Positions 49,200 through 57,168 of a stretch of 64,000 nucleotides of DNA are shown here, in pieces. The translations under genes and the position numbers were made by a program. The DNA is from Acidobacteriaceae bacterium (GTDB lineage Bacteria > Acidobacteriota > Terriglobia > Terriglobales > Acidobacteriaceae). The stretch is taken from positions 546,621 through 610,620 of the forward strand of contig JAOAPN010000013.1 of assembly GCA_025462885.1 (NCBI GenBank). Direction: 5' to 3'. The first letter of the stretch is position 1, and every line of letters starts with the position of its first letter. Under the pieces are notes generated by a model. That model did no database searches, was not told where the DNA came from, and saw only the letters and a list, made by a program, of their open reading frames with translations.

Positions 49200-50188
49200 C
49201 AGATGACCTCCGCGTGTTGGAGCCCGAACTCGGTGAACTCAGGCGTAGAAGTGATGCTGCGGTCTCGCGCCGCCGCGTCGCGCATGGCCAGGACTCGCAT
49301 CTCCGTCTCCATACGATCGAGATATCGCTTTCCTTTGCTGATCGACTGGTCGGTGATGGCGCGCCCGAGAGCTGTCGCGATGGCGATCTGCGACGAGGGG
49401 TCGGCGGGCACGGGCGTAGTATCCGGATTGAGAAGGATCTCGTCGATCGACGGGAGTTGCCGGAAGAGTTGCAGGAAGCCGACCAGTTCTGCTGCTGCTC
49501 CTCGACCGACGGCGCCATCGAGCATGATCATCTCGAGGGCTGGATTCGATGCCTGCTGGCTCAAGCCGCCCAGAACCCTTGACGCCATCTCCCACGCACG
49601 CGGGGTTGGCCAGGAGTTCTGGTCGGAGGTAGTGTCGGCATCGTGAAGGAGTTCGGGCCGAAACCGCAGGAAGGCGATGATCTCGTTACGGATGCCGCTC
49701 CGGATGGCCCAACGGCACCAGTCCGTCAGGTCGGGTTCCAGTTCAAGATGAACAAAACGGTTCCGCAGCGGCCGTGGCATGGAGAAATGCACGCCGCGCT
49801 CGGAGGCGGGATTACCGGCGGCGATAACAACCCACCCCTCCGGCAACAGATACTCTCCAAGCTTGCGGTCGAGAACGAGTTGATAGCAACCGGCCTGCGT
49901 CAGTTGCGGCGCGGAAGTGAGTTCATCGAGAAGAAGTATCCCTTTTCCGGTGGTAGGCAGAAACTTCGGTGGAACCCATTCGGTCCAGTCCGCCGTGATG
50001 CGAGGCAGGCCTCGCAGGTCGACCGGGTCGAGTTGGACGGCACGGATATCGCGAAACTCCCAGCCGAGATCTCGTGCGACCTGAGCCACGATCTGGGATT
50101 TGCCGACCCCGCATGCGCCCCAGATATGGACGGGCACACGTTGGTCGATCAGCACGTGGAGTGCTTCTAAAAGCATGGATGGCTTCAT
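49199..50188 (-). CDS. MoxR-like AAA+ ATPase
   Basis: VPVHIWGACGVGKSQIVAQVARDLGWEFRDIRAVQLDPVDLRGLP, GILLLDELTSAPQ, VIAAGNPASERGVHFSMPRPLRNRFVH. Confidence 0.88.
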   Translation of the reverse strand: MKPSMLLEALHVLIDQRVPVHIWGACGVGKSQIVAQVARDLGWEFRDIRAVQLDPVDLRGLPRITADWTEWVPPKFLPTTGKGILLLDELTSAPQLTQAGCYQLVLDRKLGEYLLPEGWVVIAAGNPASERGVHFSMPRPLRNRFVHLELEPDLTDWCRWAIRSGIRNEIIAFLRFRPELLHDADTTSDQNSWPTPRAWEMASRVLGGLSQQASNPALEMIMLDGAVGRGAAAELVGFLQLFRQLPSIDEILLNPDTTPVPADPSSQIAIATALGRAITDQSISKGKRYLDRMETEMRVLAMRDAAARDRSITSTPEFTEFGLQHAEVI

Positions 50189-50229
50189 GCGTATCCTCTG
50201 TTGCTAGTGGGGAATTAGGTACTATATCT

Positions 50230-50257
50230 GTCAAGTTTTATTGCAAATAAACTTGAC
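50230..50257. promoter_or_regulatory. Inverted repeat in the divergent MoxR/AbiE promoter region
   Basis: GTCAAGTTT-N10-AAACTTGAC. Confidence 0.6.
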
Positions 50258-50280
50258 GGAATGATGGGAAATGCTTCAAG

Positions 50281-51024
50281 ATGAAGAGGATGGGAAAGAC
50301 CTCTTCCAGTCCGAAAACCTCTTCTTTGGTCCGTTCGCGGATCGAAAAGGGCGGGGAGCGTCTGTGGCGCATGGAAGATTTTCGGGATCAGCCATTTCCG
50401 GCTGTTGCACAGGCGTTCTCGCGGCTCAAGCGGAAAGGAACGCTCGAACGGCTCAGCAAGGGCGTCTACTACCGCCCGCGGCAGACGGCTTTCGGCCCCA
50501 GCCGACCCAGTCCCACCGCAATCCGCCAGCTCGCACAGCGATCCAAGAGTATCTTCCCGTCTGGATCGTCGGCCGCGAACCTGCTCGGGTTCAGCACTCA
50601 GACCCCCAAGCGGGGCGAGGTCGCGACCAGTTCGCTGAGTCTCCCCAGGAAGCTGATCGGTGCAGAGACTCGCGTCCACGCTCGCCGGCCAGAAGCTTGG
50701 AAATCTCTCTCTGAGACTGAAGGCGCGATTCTGGACCTTCTCCGAAATGGCGGGAAGGCGAGCGAGCTCTCGCCGGACGAGACGACAGCCCGCATGCTGC
50801 GTCTCTTATCCGAGCAGAAGCGTCTCGAGAAACTCATAGCGATCGCCGGCACGGAACCACCACGGGTTCGGGCCCTTCTTGGTGCCTTCGCGGAAGCTCT
50901 TCATGCTCCCTCTTCTAAACTGGAGAAGCTCCGCTCTACTCTGAATCCCTTGTCCCGATTCAGCTTCGGGCAGTTTGCGGCGCTTCCAACAGCTCGCAAA
51001 TGGTTGGCAAAGGAATCGCAATAA
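50281..51024 (+). CDS. AbiEi-like antitoxin (DUF6088-type)
   Basis: wHTH-like N-terminus WRMEDFRDQPFPAVAQAFSRLKRKGTLERLSKGVYYRPRQTAFGPSRPS, immediately upstream of an AbiEii-like nucleotidyltransferase. Confidence 0.8.
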   Translation: MKRMGKTSSSPKTSSLVRSRIEKGGERLWRMEDFRDQPFPAVAQAFSRLKRKGTLERLSKGVYYRPRQTAFGPSRPSPTAIRQLAQRSKSIFPSGSSAANLLGFSTQTPKRGEVATSSLSLPRKLIGAETRVHARRPEAWKSLSETEGAILDLLRNGGKASELSPDETTARMLRLLSEQKRLEKLIAIAGTEPPRVRALLGAFAEALHAPSSKLEKLRSTLNPLSRFSFGQFAALPTARKWLAKESQ

Positions 51025-51025
51025 C

Positions 51026-51988
51026 ATGAAGCTGTTTGAACATCCAGACTTTGGCCAAGCCATCCTCCAGGCGGCGGAGCACTTCCGTGCGCGCGGTCTG
51101 CGACCAGGTGTGATCGAGAAGGACTACTACGTCACCGAAGCTCTGCGCATCCTCGCAGCGGTGGCGGAAGACAAGATCATCTTCAAAGGCGGAACAAGTC
51201 TCTCGAAAGGCTGGAACCTGATTGAACGGTTTTCAGAAGACATCGATATCTTTCTCGATCCTCTTGCCTTTACTCCCCCGCTGGGTAAGCGCGGCATCGA
51301 CCGGGAACTGAAGAGTCTGCGAGATGCTGTCGCAGCCCATCCAGCCCTTCAGTACCTCCCTGAGGAGAGTCAGACGATCGGAGGGTTCGGGCGCAACGAT
51401 CGCTTCAGCTATACACAGCTCTACGGCGGTCCGGGCGAAGTCGCCAATCGCGTTTTGTTAGAAGCCGGTGCCGCGAGCGGACGCCAGCCTACGGAGACTG
51501 TCCAGCTTCGGTCCTATCTCAGCCTGTTTCTGGAAGAGTCTGGTGTGAGTCTTGGTGCGGAAGACGAAGGAGTATTCCCGATGCGCCTCCTTCACTTCCG
51601 ACGCACCTTTGTGGAGAAGATGTTTGCGATTCATGGCAAGATCGAATTGCTCAAGCGGGATCGCAGAGAGATCGGAAGCTATGCCCGGCACTACTATGAC
51701 CTTTATCAACTCTTGGGGCAGCCAGCGGTGCTGGTTATGCTCCAGTCCGATGAGTACGGCGGGATTAAGGCAGACTACGATGCGATCAGCCGCGCACATT
51801 TTCCCAACAGTTACTTCTTTCCGGACGAGATGAGCTTTGCCCGCAGCGATGCTCTCTTTCCATCAGGAGAGCTGGCGGTCTCAGTGGCCGCGACATACAC
51901 CCAGCAATGCGAACTTCTGTGCTTCGGTCCTTATCCGAGTTGGGATGAAGTCGCCGCGAAGTTCGAAGAATTCCGCAAACTGCTCTAA
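51026..51988 (+). CDS. AbiEii-like nucleotidyltransferase toxin
   Basis: EKDYYVTEALRILAAVAEDKIIFKGGTSLSKGWNLIERFSEDIDIFLDP; start ATG 51026 directly after the antitoxin stop. Confidence 0.9.
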   Translation: MKLFEHPDFGQAILQAAEHFRARGLRPGVIEKDYYVTEALRILAAVAEDKIIFKGGTSLSKGWNLIERFSEDIDIFLDPLAFTPPLGKRGIDRELKSLRDAVAAHPALQYLPEESQTIGGFGRNDRFSYTQLYGGPGEVANRVLLEAGAASGRQPTETVQLRSYLSLFLEESGVSLGAEDEGVFPMRLLHFRRTFVEKMFAIHGKIELLKRDRREIGSYARHYYDLYQLLGQPAVLVMLQSDEYGGIKADYDAISRAHFPNSYFFPDEMSFARSDALFPSGELAVSVAATYTQQCELLCFGPYPSWDEVAAKFEEFRKLL

Positions 51989-52204
51989 TCGACGATCGTT
52001 CGAAGTTATCCAACGGCCGACATCCTCCACGACGCCAGAACGTCCGGGATGCAGCACAGCATCCGCGGCTATGACATTCATGACGACTATCTAGGAATAA
52101 CTACACACCAATGCTGAACCGGATCATTGACGCAATCGACGAAGAGTTGGACCGTCTTCTTCAGGCGAGAGAGATCATCGCCGCCTATGCAACGGACATG
52201 TCGC

Positions 52205-52555
52205 TTAGCCCTTGAAAAGCGCTTTGCCATACTTCCACCCAAGTGGCGGATCGCAATGCCGATGGTGTGCTTGAATGAATTCCTTCGCGGTAGTGAAGCT
52301 GATATCAAGAAGCTCCAAACCGTAATGCAGAGTCCAGCGCAGCGTATCTACCCCGGCAAGAATATCGTGAACAACAAGGCCTGTTGCATGTAGCATCCAG
52401 GCGACACGCTCTCGACGACTGAAGTTCTGTATGGATTCAATCCACCTGGCAAGATTCCACTCGCAACAGGCATCAAGGTTCAGCTCTCGTGTTTCCAGAA
52501 GAACATCAGTTACTTCAATGTAAGCAAGCTCACCGCAGCAGGGGCAAATGTCCAT
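52205..52555 (-). CDS. Hypothetical CxxC zinc-ribbon-like protein
   Basis: MDICPCCGELAYIEVTDVLLETRELNLDACCEWNLARWIESIQNFSRRERVAWMLHATGLVVHDILAGVDTLRWTLHYGLE: globular composition. Confidence 0.6.
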   Translation of the reverse strand: MDICPCCGELAYIEVTDVLLETRELNLDACCEWNLARWIESIQNFSRRERVAWMLHATGLVVHDILAGVDTLRWTLHYGLELLDISFTTAKEFIQAHHRHCDPPLGWKYGKALFKG

Positions 52556-52608
52556 AAAGGTCTCCCGAAGAGTGATAGCCTTTCTCTAGTTCCATTCTTG
52601 GAGGAAAC

Positions 52609-52986
52609 ATGAGTATTTCCGCAGCAGTGGCGGAGTTGAACAAAGAGATCGCGGCACTCGGTAAGACCATCACTGAGACGCAGAAGACGCAGACACGCCT
52701 GGTCGCGCACCGCGATGCTCTCCTCAAAGAGGATCAGACGAACAGCGGTGGGATAGTCCCGAAGACAGGCAAGCCTGGTAGGAAGCCTGGTCGCCCCGCG
52801 AAGAAGGCCGTCTCAGTCGAGAAGACAGCAAGCTTGAAGAAAGCCGCTGCTGTGAAGAAGGCCGCTCCCGCAAAGAAGACTGTTGTCCCGAAGAAGCGGA
52901 CGATGTCTCCTGAAGCACGGAAGAGAATTGCGGATGCGCAAAAGAAACGATGGGCTGCTCAGAAGGCATCCGCCAAGTCTGAGTAA
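52609..52986 (+). CDS. Lys/Ala-rich histone-like DNA-binding protein
   Basis: Coiled N-terminus, then KPGRKPGRPAKKAVSVEKTASLKKAAAVKKAAPAKKTVVPKKRTMSPEARKRIADAQKKRWAAQK (AT-hook-like GRPAKK). Confidence 0.78.
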   Translation: MSISAAVAELNKEIAALGKTITETQKTQTRLVAHRDALLKEDQTNSGGIVPKTGKPGRKPGRPAKKAVSVEKTASLKKAAAVKKAAPAKKTVVPKKRTMSPEARKRIADAQKKRWAAQKASAKSE

Positions 52987-53892
52987 AGTGGGCTGAAGTG
53001 AGACCAGAGGTGAGGCGATAGAGCCTCACCTCTGCTTCGTTAAGGAGACAACCCGAGCGTCGGTTCTGCGAATGGCATCGAGACGGTCCTACGGTGCACA
53101 TGCTTTTCTGTGTGGCAGCGCTGTCGTGGCAGCATGAAGAGAAACATCGCTGCAATTCCTGGCCCGCGATTCCCGGTTAGCTTCAGCACTGGGTGCCGTT
53201 CCGGTCATCCTCGGCGACGCTAGTAGCGATAGTCTCTCTGTGAACGTCCGGCACTACAAACGATCTGGTCTGCGTGCTGTTCTCTTCCTATGAGCAGAAG
53301 AGCCGATTTCAACGGCTGAGAAAAGACATACAGACTTCGGTTTCTCTCTGCGACCCTCATCCCGCAAGAAAACTCTCACGGCGTTCCGCGATCGCATCTT
53401 CTCGTCAGGCCTTCTAAATACTTCGCCCCTTATCGAATCTTTTTGCCCGCCACGGAATCTTAAAACCGAGCAAGTTATGTTGATTCGTATGAAACGGTGC
53501 ACGGAGGCTAAGAACCCTCGTGATGCAACCATCATCGAGCAATGACGGTATAAGGGATTCGGACTTCGGCTTGTCATAACCAACATCCGCTCCTCTTTGT
53601 TCCATCATGTCTGTTGTCAGATCAGAAACGTTGCGAAAGGCACTCAGCAGCCTACTGAGGTATTCCGCGGCGGTTGCCCACAAGCATCATCTTCCCACTA
53701 TCTGTGGCAATGTTTCTGCTGAGGGAGGAGCGAAACTCCTCCCTCTCTTCAGCCGCTACGGGGCGTCCGACCACTCTGCTCAGCCATTGCTTGTCAATGA
53801 GTGCATTGGCGATTTCCCGCCAACCTGGAATAGTTTCTGACGGAATGAGCGCTTCACGGGATGGATCTCTATACCCTTCTCATGTCGGAAAT

Positions 53893-53916
53893 ATCGTTTT
53901 ATCGTGATATAACGAT
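53893..53916. promoter_or_regulatory. ArsR-type operator candidate
   Basis: ATCGTTTTATC-GT-GATATAACGAT, 11-bp arms with one mismatch, 12 bp before ATG 53929. Confidence 0.6.
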
Positions 53917-53928
53917 CTAAGAGGCGTT

Positions 53929-54228
53929 ATGGATCATGGATTAGCACTCAAGGCGCTTGCCAATCCGGTGCGACGAGAAATCTTGGCTCTACTCAAAGAT
54001 CCCCGCAGGAACTTTGCTGCCAACGAGCATTTCCCCGACGAACCGGGCGTCTGCGGCGACAATATCGTGCTCCGCATGCGCCTGGCGCAATCGACCATCT
54101 CAAATCATCTTGCGATTCTCCAGAGGGCTGGCTTCATTACCTCTGAAAAGCGAAGCCAATGGACCTACTTCAAACGAAACGAGAAGGCCGTTCAGGAATT
54201 CTTGCGCTCGTTACGACAGGAACTGTAA
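53929..54228 (+). CDS. ArsR-family transcriptional regulator
   Basis: LKALANPVRREILALLKD...RMRLAQSTISNHLAILQRAGFITSEKRSQWTYFKRNE. Confidence 0.88.
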   Translation: MDHGLALKALANPVRREILALLKDPRRNFAANEHFPDEPGVCGDNIVLRMRLAQSTISNHLAILQRAGFITSEKRSQWTYFKRNEKAVQEFLRSLRQEL

Positions 54229-54254
54229 TCGATCGTGAACACAGGAGTGTGGCA

Positions 54255-55316
54255 ATGTCTTCAAAACAGGTTGTCCTCGTTGCAGGTGCCCAGGGTGTCA
54301 TCGGGTATGCCGCCGCTACCTACATAGCCTCGTTACCTGGAACGCGGGTGTATGGCCTTTCCAGGCGACCTATGGGGGAAAACGAGAACTTCATCCCATT
54401 GAATGTGGATCTTCTTTCTGCCACAGACACCGAGCGGGCTCTCGCTTCCCTGAAGGATGTCACGCACGTCATCTTTGGAGCGTACGTAGAAAAGAACACC
54501 CCCGCGGAGCGCAGCTCTGTGAATGTCGCTCTCCTTCGCAACCTGCTGAACGTTGTCGAGAAGCACTCTCCGAAGCTGGAACATGTGACCCTTTATCAGG
54601 GTGGGAAGGCCTACGGGGCCGATCTTGGGCCATTCAAGACACCGGCCCGCGAGGACGATCCACGACTCATGTCCCCGAACTTCTACTACGATCAGGAAGA
54701 TTTCCTGAAGGCCCAACAGCGTGGGAAGGATTGGCACTACACGGTGCTGCGTCCGGAGGCCGTCTGCGGCTATGGCATAGGCAATCCGATGAACCTCACC
54801 ATGGTCATCGGCGTTTACGCGGCGATCTCAAAAGAACTTGGGCTGCCCTTGCGCTTCCCTGGACCGGAGGCGGCATACCGCGCGCTGTATCAGGTCACGT
54901 CTGCGGACATTCTGGCGAGGGCATCTTCCTGGGCCGGAACAACTGAATCGGCACGCGAACAAATCTTCAACATCACAAACGGGGACTACTTTCGCTGGCA
55001 GTTCATGTGGCCGAGAATTGCAAAATCTTTTCAGATGGAGGTGGCAGAGCCGGTGCCCATGCCGCTTAGCATCTACATGGCGGACAAGGGGCCTCTCTGG
55101 GCTAATATGACAAAGAAATATGGGTTGAAGCCGATCCCCTATGAGCAGATCGTCAGTTGGCCGTTTGGAGACTTCATCTTCAACTCAGGATTCGACAACA
55201 TCACGTCCACCATTAAAGCTCGCCGGGATGGCTTCCAGGATTGCATCGATACCGAAGATATGTTTACCGGCTTCTTCGCAAACCTGAGAGATCGACGCAT
55301 TCTCCCTCCGCTGTGA
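54255..55316 (+). CDS. NAD(P)-dependent SDR, PRISE (progesterone 5-beta-reductase/iridoid synthase)-like
   Basis: VVLVAGAQGVIGYAAATYIASLPGTRVYGLSRRP, HVTLYQGGKAYGADLGPFKTPAREDDPR, FYYDQEDFL, TVLRPEAVCGYG; AGGAG before ATG 54255. Confidence 0.82.
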   Translation: MSSKQVVLVAGAQGVIGYAAATYIASLPGTRVYGLSRRPMGENENFIPLNVDLLSATDTERALASLKDVTHVIFGAYVEKNTPAERSSVNVALLRNLLNVVEKHSPKLEHVTLYQGGKAYGADLGPFKTPAREDDPRLMSPNFYYDQEDFLKAQQRGKDWHYTVLRPEAVCGYGIGNPMNLTMVIGVYAAISKELGLPLRFPGPEAAYRALYQVTSADILARASSWAGTTESAREQIFNITNGDYFRWQFMWPRIAKSFQMEVAEPVPMPLSIYMADKGPLWANMTKKYGLKPIPYEQIVSWPFGDFIFNSGFDNITSTIKARRDGFQDCIDTEDMFTGFFANLRDRRILPPL

Positions 55317-55739
55317 TGGCTTTTTCCGCTGCGCAGAGGTTTTTGCCTATTGCCTTATGCCCGTGTAATCAGACCGCGCCTATGCTGAACCGCCATTATT
55401 GAACCGAATACCGACAACTCCACATCCTTAAGAACCTCGCTCCGAATCGGCCTTGCCTCGATCAGTCCTGCTAAGCCGTCTCGTGTTTACTTACGGCTAC
55501 CCTCTCGTTTCAGTTTCTGCTAACAGACCGATGTACTCATCGAGCAAGGGTTTGAGCCGACCTTGATCGCCAACACTCACTGACACCGGGTTGGCACAGG
55601 ACTTCAGAAGATAATGCTTGTGTGAGACCCGATGCGGAATGCCTCAAAGAGTTATTGAGTGGGTTTTGAAACGCTCCAACCGACGACAGACTTTCCGTGG
55701 CCGATTTTGGAACGCCGGGCATATGGATCGAAGTCAAGG

Positions 55740-56519
55740 ATGGCAGTAAATGGAGAATACTTCTTGAACCAGACTGCGAATAGTTCCTTGCCTGTTGCCC
55801 TTGTGACCGGCTCCACTTCTGGCATCGGTGCTGCGATTGCCCGCCGGTTATCCAACGAGGGATATGCCGTGGTCCTGCACTCGCGCAGTTCAACTGAGGC
55901 GGGGCACGTGCTGGCAGCTGAACTTGGAAACGCTACCTATATTCAGGCTGATTTGGCCGACGATGCCGATAGAATCAGGCTCGTGAGGGAGGCTGTGTCT
56001 CGCTGGGACCGCCTCGATGTCCTTGTCAACAACGCCGGCATTAGCCGTGTTATTCCGCATACCGATCTTTTGGCGGCTTCGCCCGCCATCTGGCACGAAC
56101 TACACGAAGTCAACGTGGTGGCCCCGTTTCGCCTTGTGGCGGAAGCCGAAACCGCTCTGAGAGCTGCGGCCAGTCGAGGTCGCTCAGGATGTGTCGTCAA
56201 TGTCAGCTCACACGCTGGCGTCCGGCCCAAGGGCGCATCCATCCCTTATGCCGCATCCAAAGCAGCACTAAACCACGTGACCCGACTGCTCGCCTTATCG
56301 CTCGCCCCGGACATTAGGGTGAATGCCGTTGCCCCTGGTCTCGTGGACACTCTTCTGACAGCGGATTGGACCGCTGCCCGGCAGCTTTGGCGAGACCGTT
56401 CACCCATGCGGCGGCCAGCCAGCCCGGCGGATATCGCCCAAATCGTCATGATGCTGATAGCCTCCGACTACCTGACTGGTGAAATCGTGGTCTCCGACGG
56501 AGGTCTGAGCCTGACGTAA
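55740..56519 (+). CDS. Classical SDR oxidoreductase
   Basis: VALVTGSTSGIGAAIA, LVNNAGIS, VVNVSSHAGVRPKGASIPYAASKAAL, IRVNAVAPGLVDT, GEIVVSDGGLSLT. Confidence 0.9.
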   Translation: MAVNGEYFLNQTANSSLPVALVTGSTSGIGAAIARRLSNEGYAVVLHSRSSTEAGHVLAAELGNATYIQADLADDADRIRLVREAVSRWDRLDVLVNNAGISRVIPHTDLLAASPAIWHELHEVNVVAPFRLVAEAETALRAAASRGRSGCVVNVSSHAGVRPKGASIPYAASKAALNHVTRLLALSLAPDIRVNAVAPGLVDTLLTADWTAARQLWRDRSPMRRPASPADIAQIVMMLIASDYLTGEIVVSDGGLSLT

Positions 56520-56767
56520 CGGAGAGATTAGGCCGGATTCAAATTCTTGGAATCCAAGTTGCCGTTCTCGCTGGTGACGAGTCCAGTTGACGCTGCGGCT
56601 TCGTTCAAGTCGTCTTCTCGAAAGCAACCCGCCCAGGCGTTCTCAACTGACGAGAGCAGACCAACGCACTCATTGAGCGGCTCGGATGAGTGACTCGGCG
56701 ATTTCGCAACAATTGGCCCATTTTGATTGGGCTAAAAAAGTTATAAGTTATCTCTCTCCTTGACAGT

Positions 56768-56809
56768 CTAGGAGAATTTCGCTACCTTCTCCTAGGATCT
56801 CTAGGAGAA
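56768..56809. promoter_or_regulatory. PadR operator candidate: three CTAGGAGAA half-sites
   Basis: CTAGGAGAA (56768-56776), TTCTCCTAG (56787-56795), CTAGGAGAA (56801-56809), just before ATG 56814. Confidence 0.65.
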
Positions 56810-56813
56810 CCCA

Positions 56814-57155
56814 ATGCCCGACCAACTCAACCTCATGCAGGGCACCCTCGACATGCTCATCCTGAAGGCGGTCTCCCTCGGCCCACTCCACGGCTACGGC
56901 GTCCTCCTTCGCATCCAACAGATCTCCGGGGACCAGCTCTCCATCCAGCAGGGCTCGCTCTATCCGGCCCTCTTCCGCTTGGAACATCAAGGCCTCATCG
57001 CCTCCGAGTGGGGCGAGTCCGACAACAAGCGCAAGGCCAAGTTCTACCGCCTCACCGCCTTCGGCCGCCGTCAGCTCCGCTCCGAAACCGACAACTGGAA
57101 TCGCATGGCGTCCCTCATGGCCGGCATCCTCAACACCACTCCCGAAGAGATTTAG
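56814..57155 (+). CDS. PadR-family transcriptional regulator
   Basis: GTLDMLILKAVSLGPLHGYGVLLRIQQISGDQLSIQQGSLYPALFRLEHQGLIASEWGESDNKRKAKFYRLTAFGRRQL. Confidence 0.93.
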   Translation: MPDQLNLMQGTLDMLILKAVSLGPLHGYGVLLRIQQISGDQLSIQQGSLYPALFRLEHQGLIASEWGESDNKRKAKFYRLTAFGRRQLRSETDNWNRMASLMAGILNTTPEEI

Positions 57156-57168
57156 AGGAGCTCCCCTC

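Noticed and set aside
49643-50170. 175-aa plus-strand ORF antisense to the MoxR gene
   Set aside because: Shadow ORF; no recognised motif, while the minus strand encodes a clear AAA+ ATPase.
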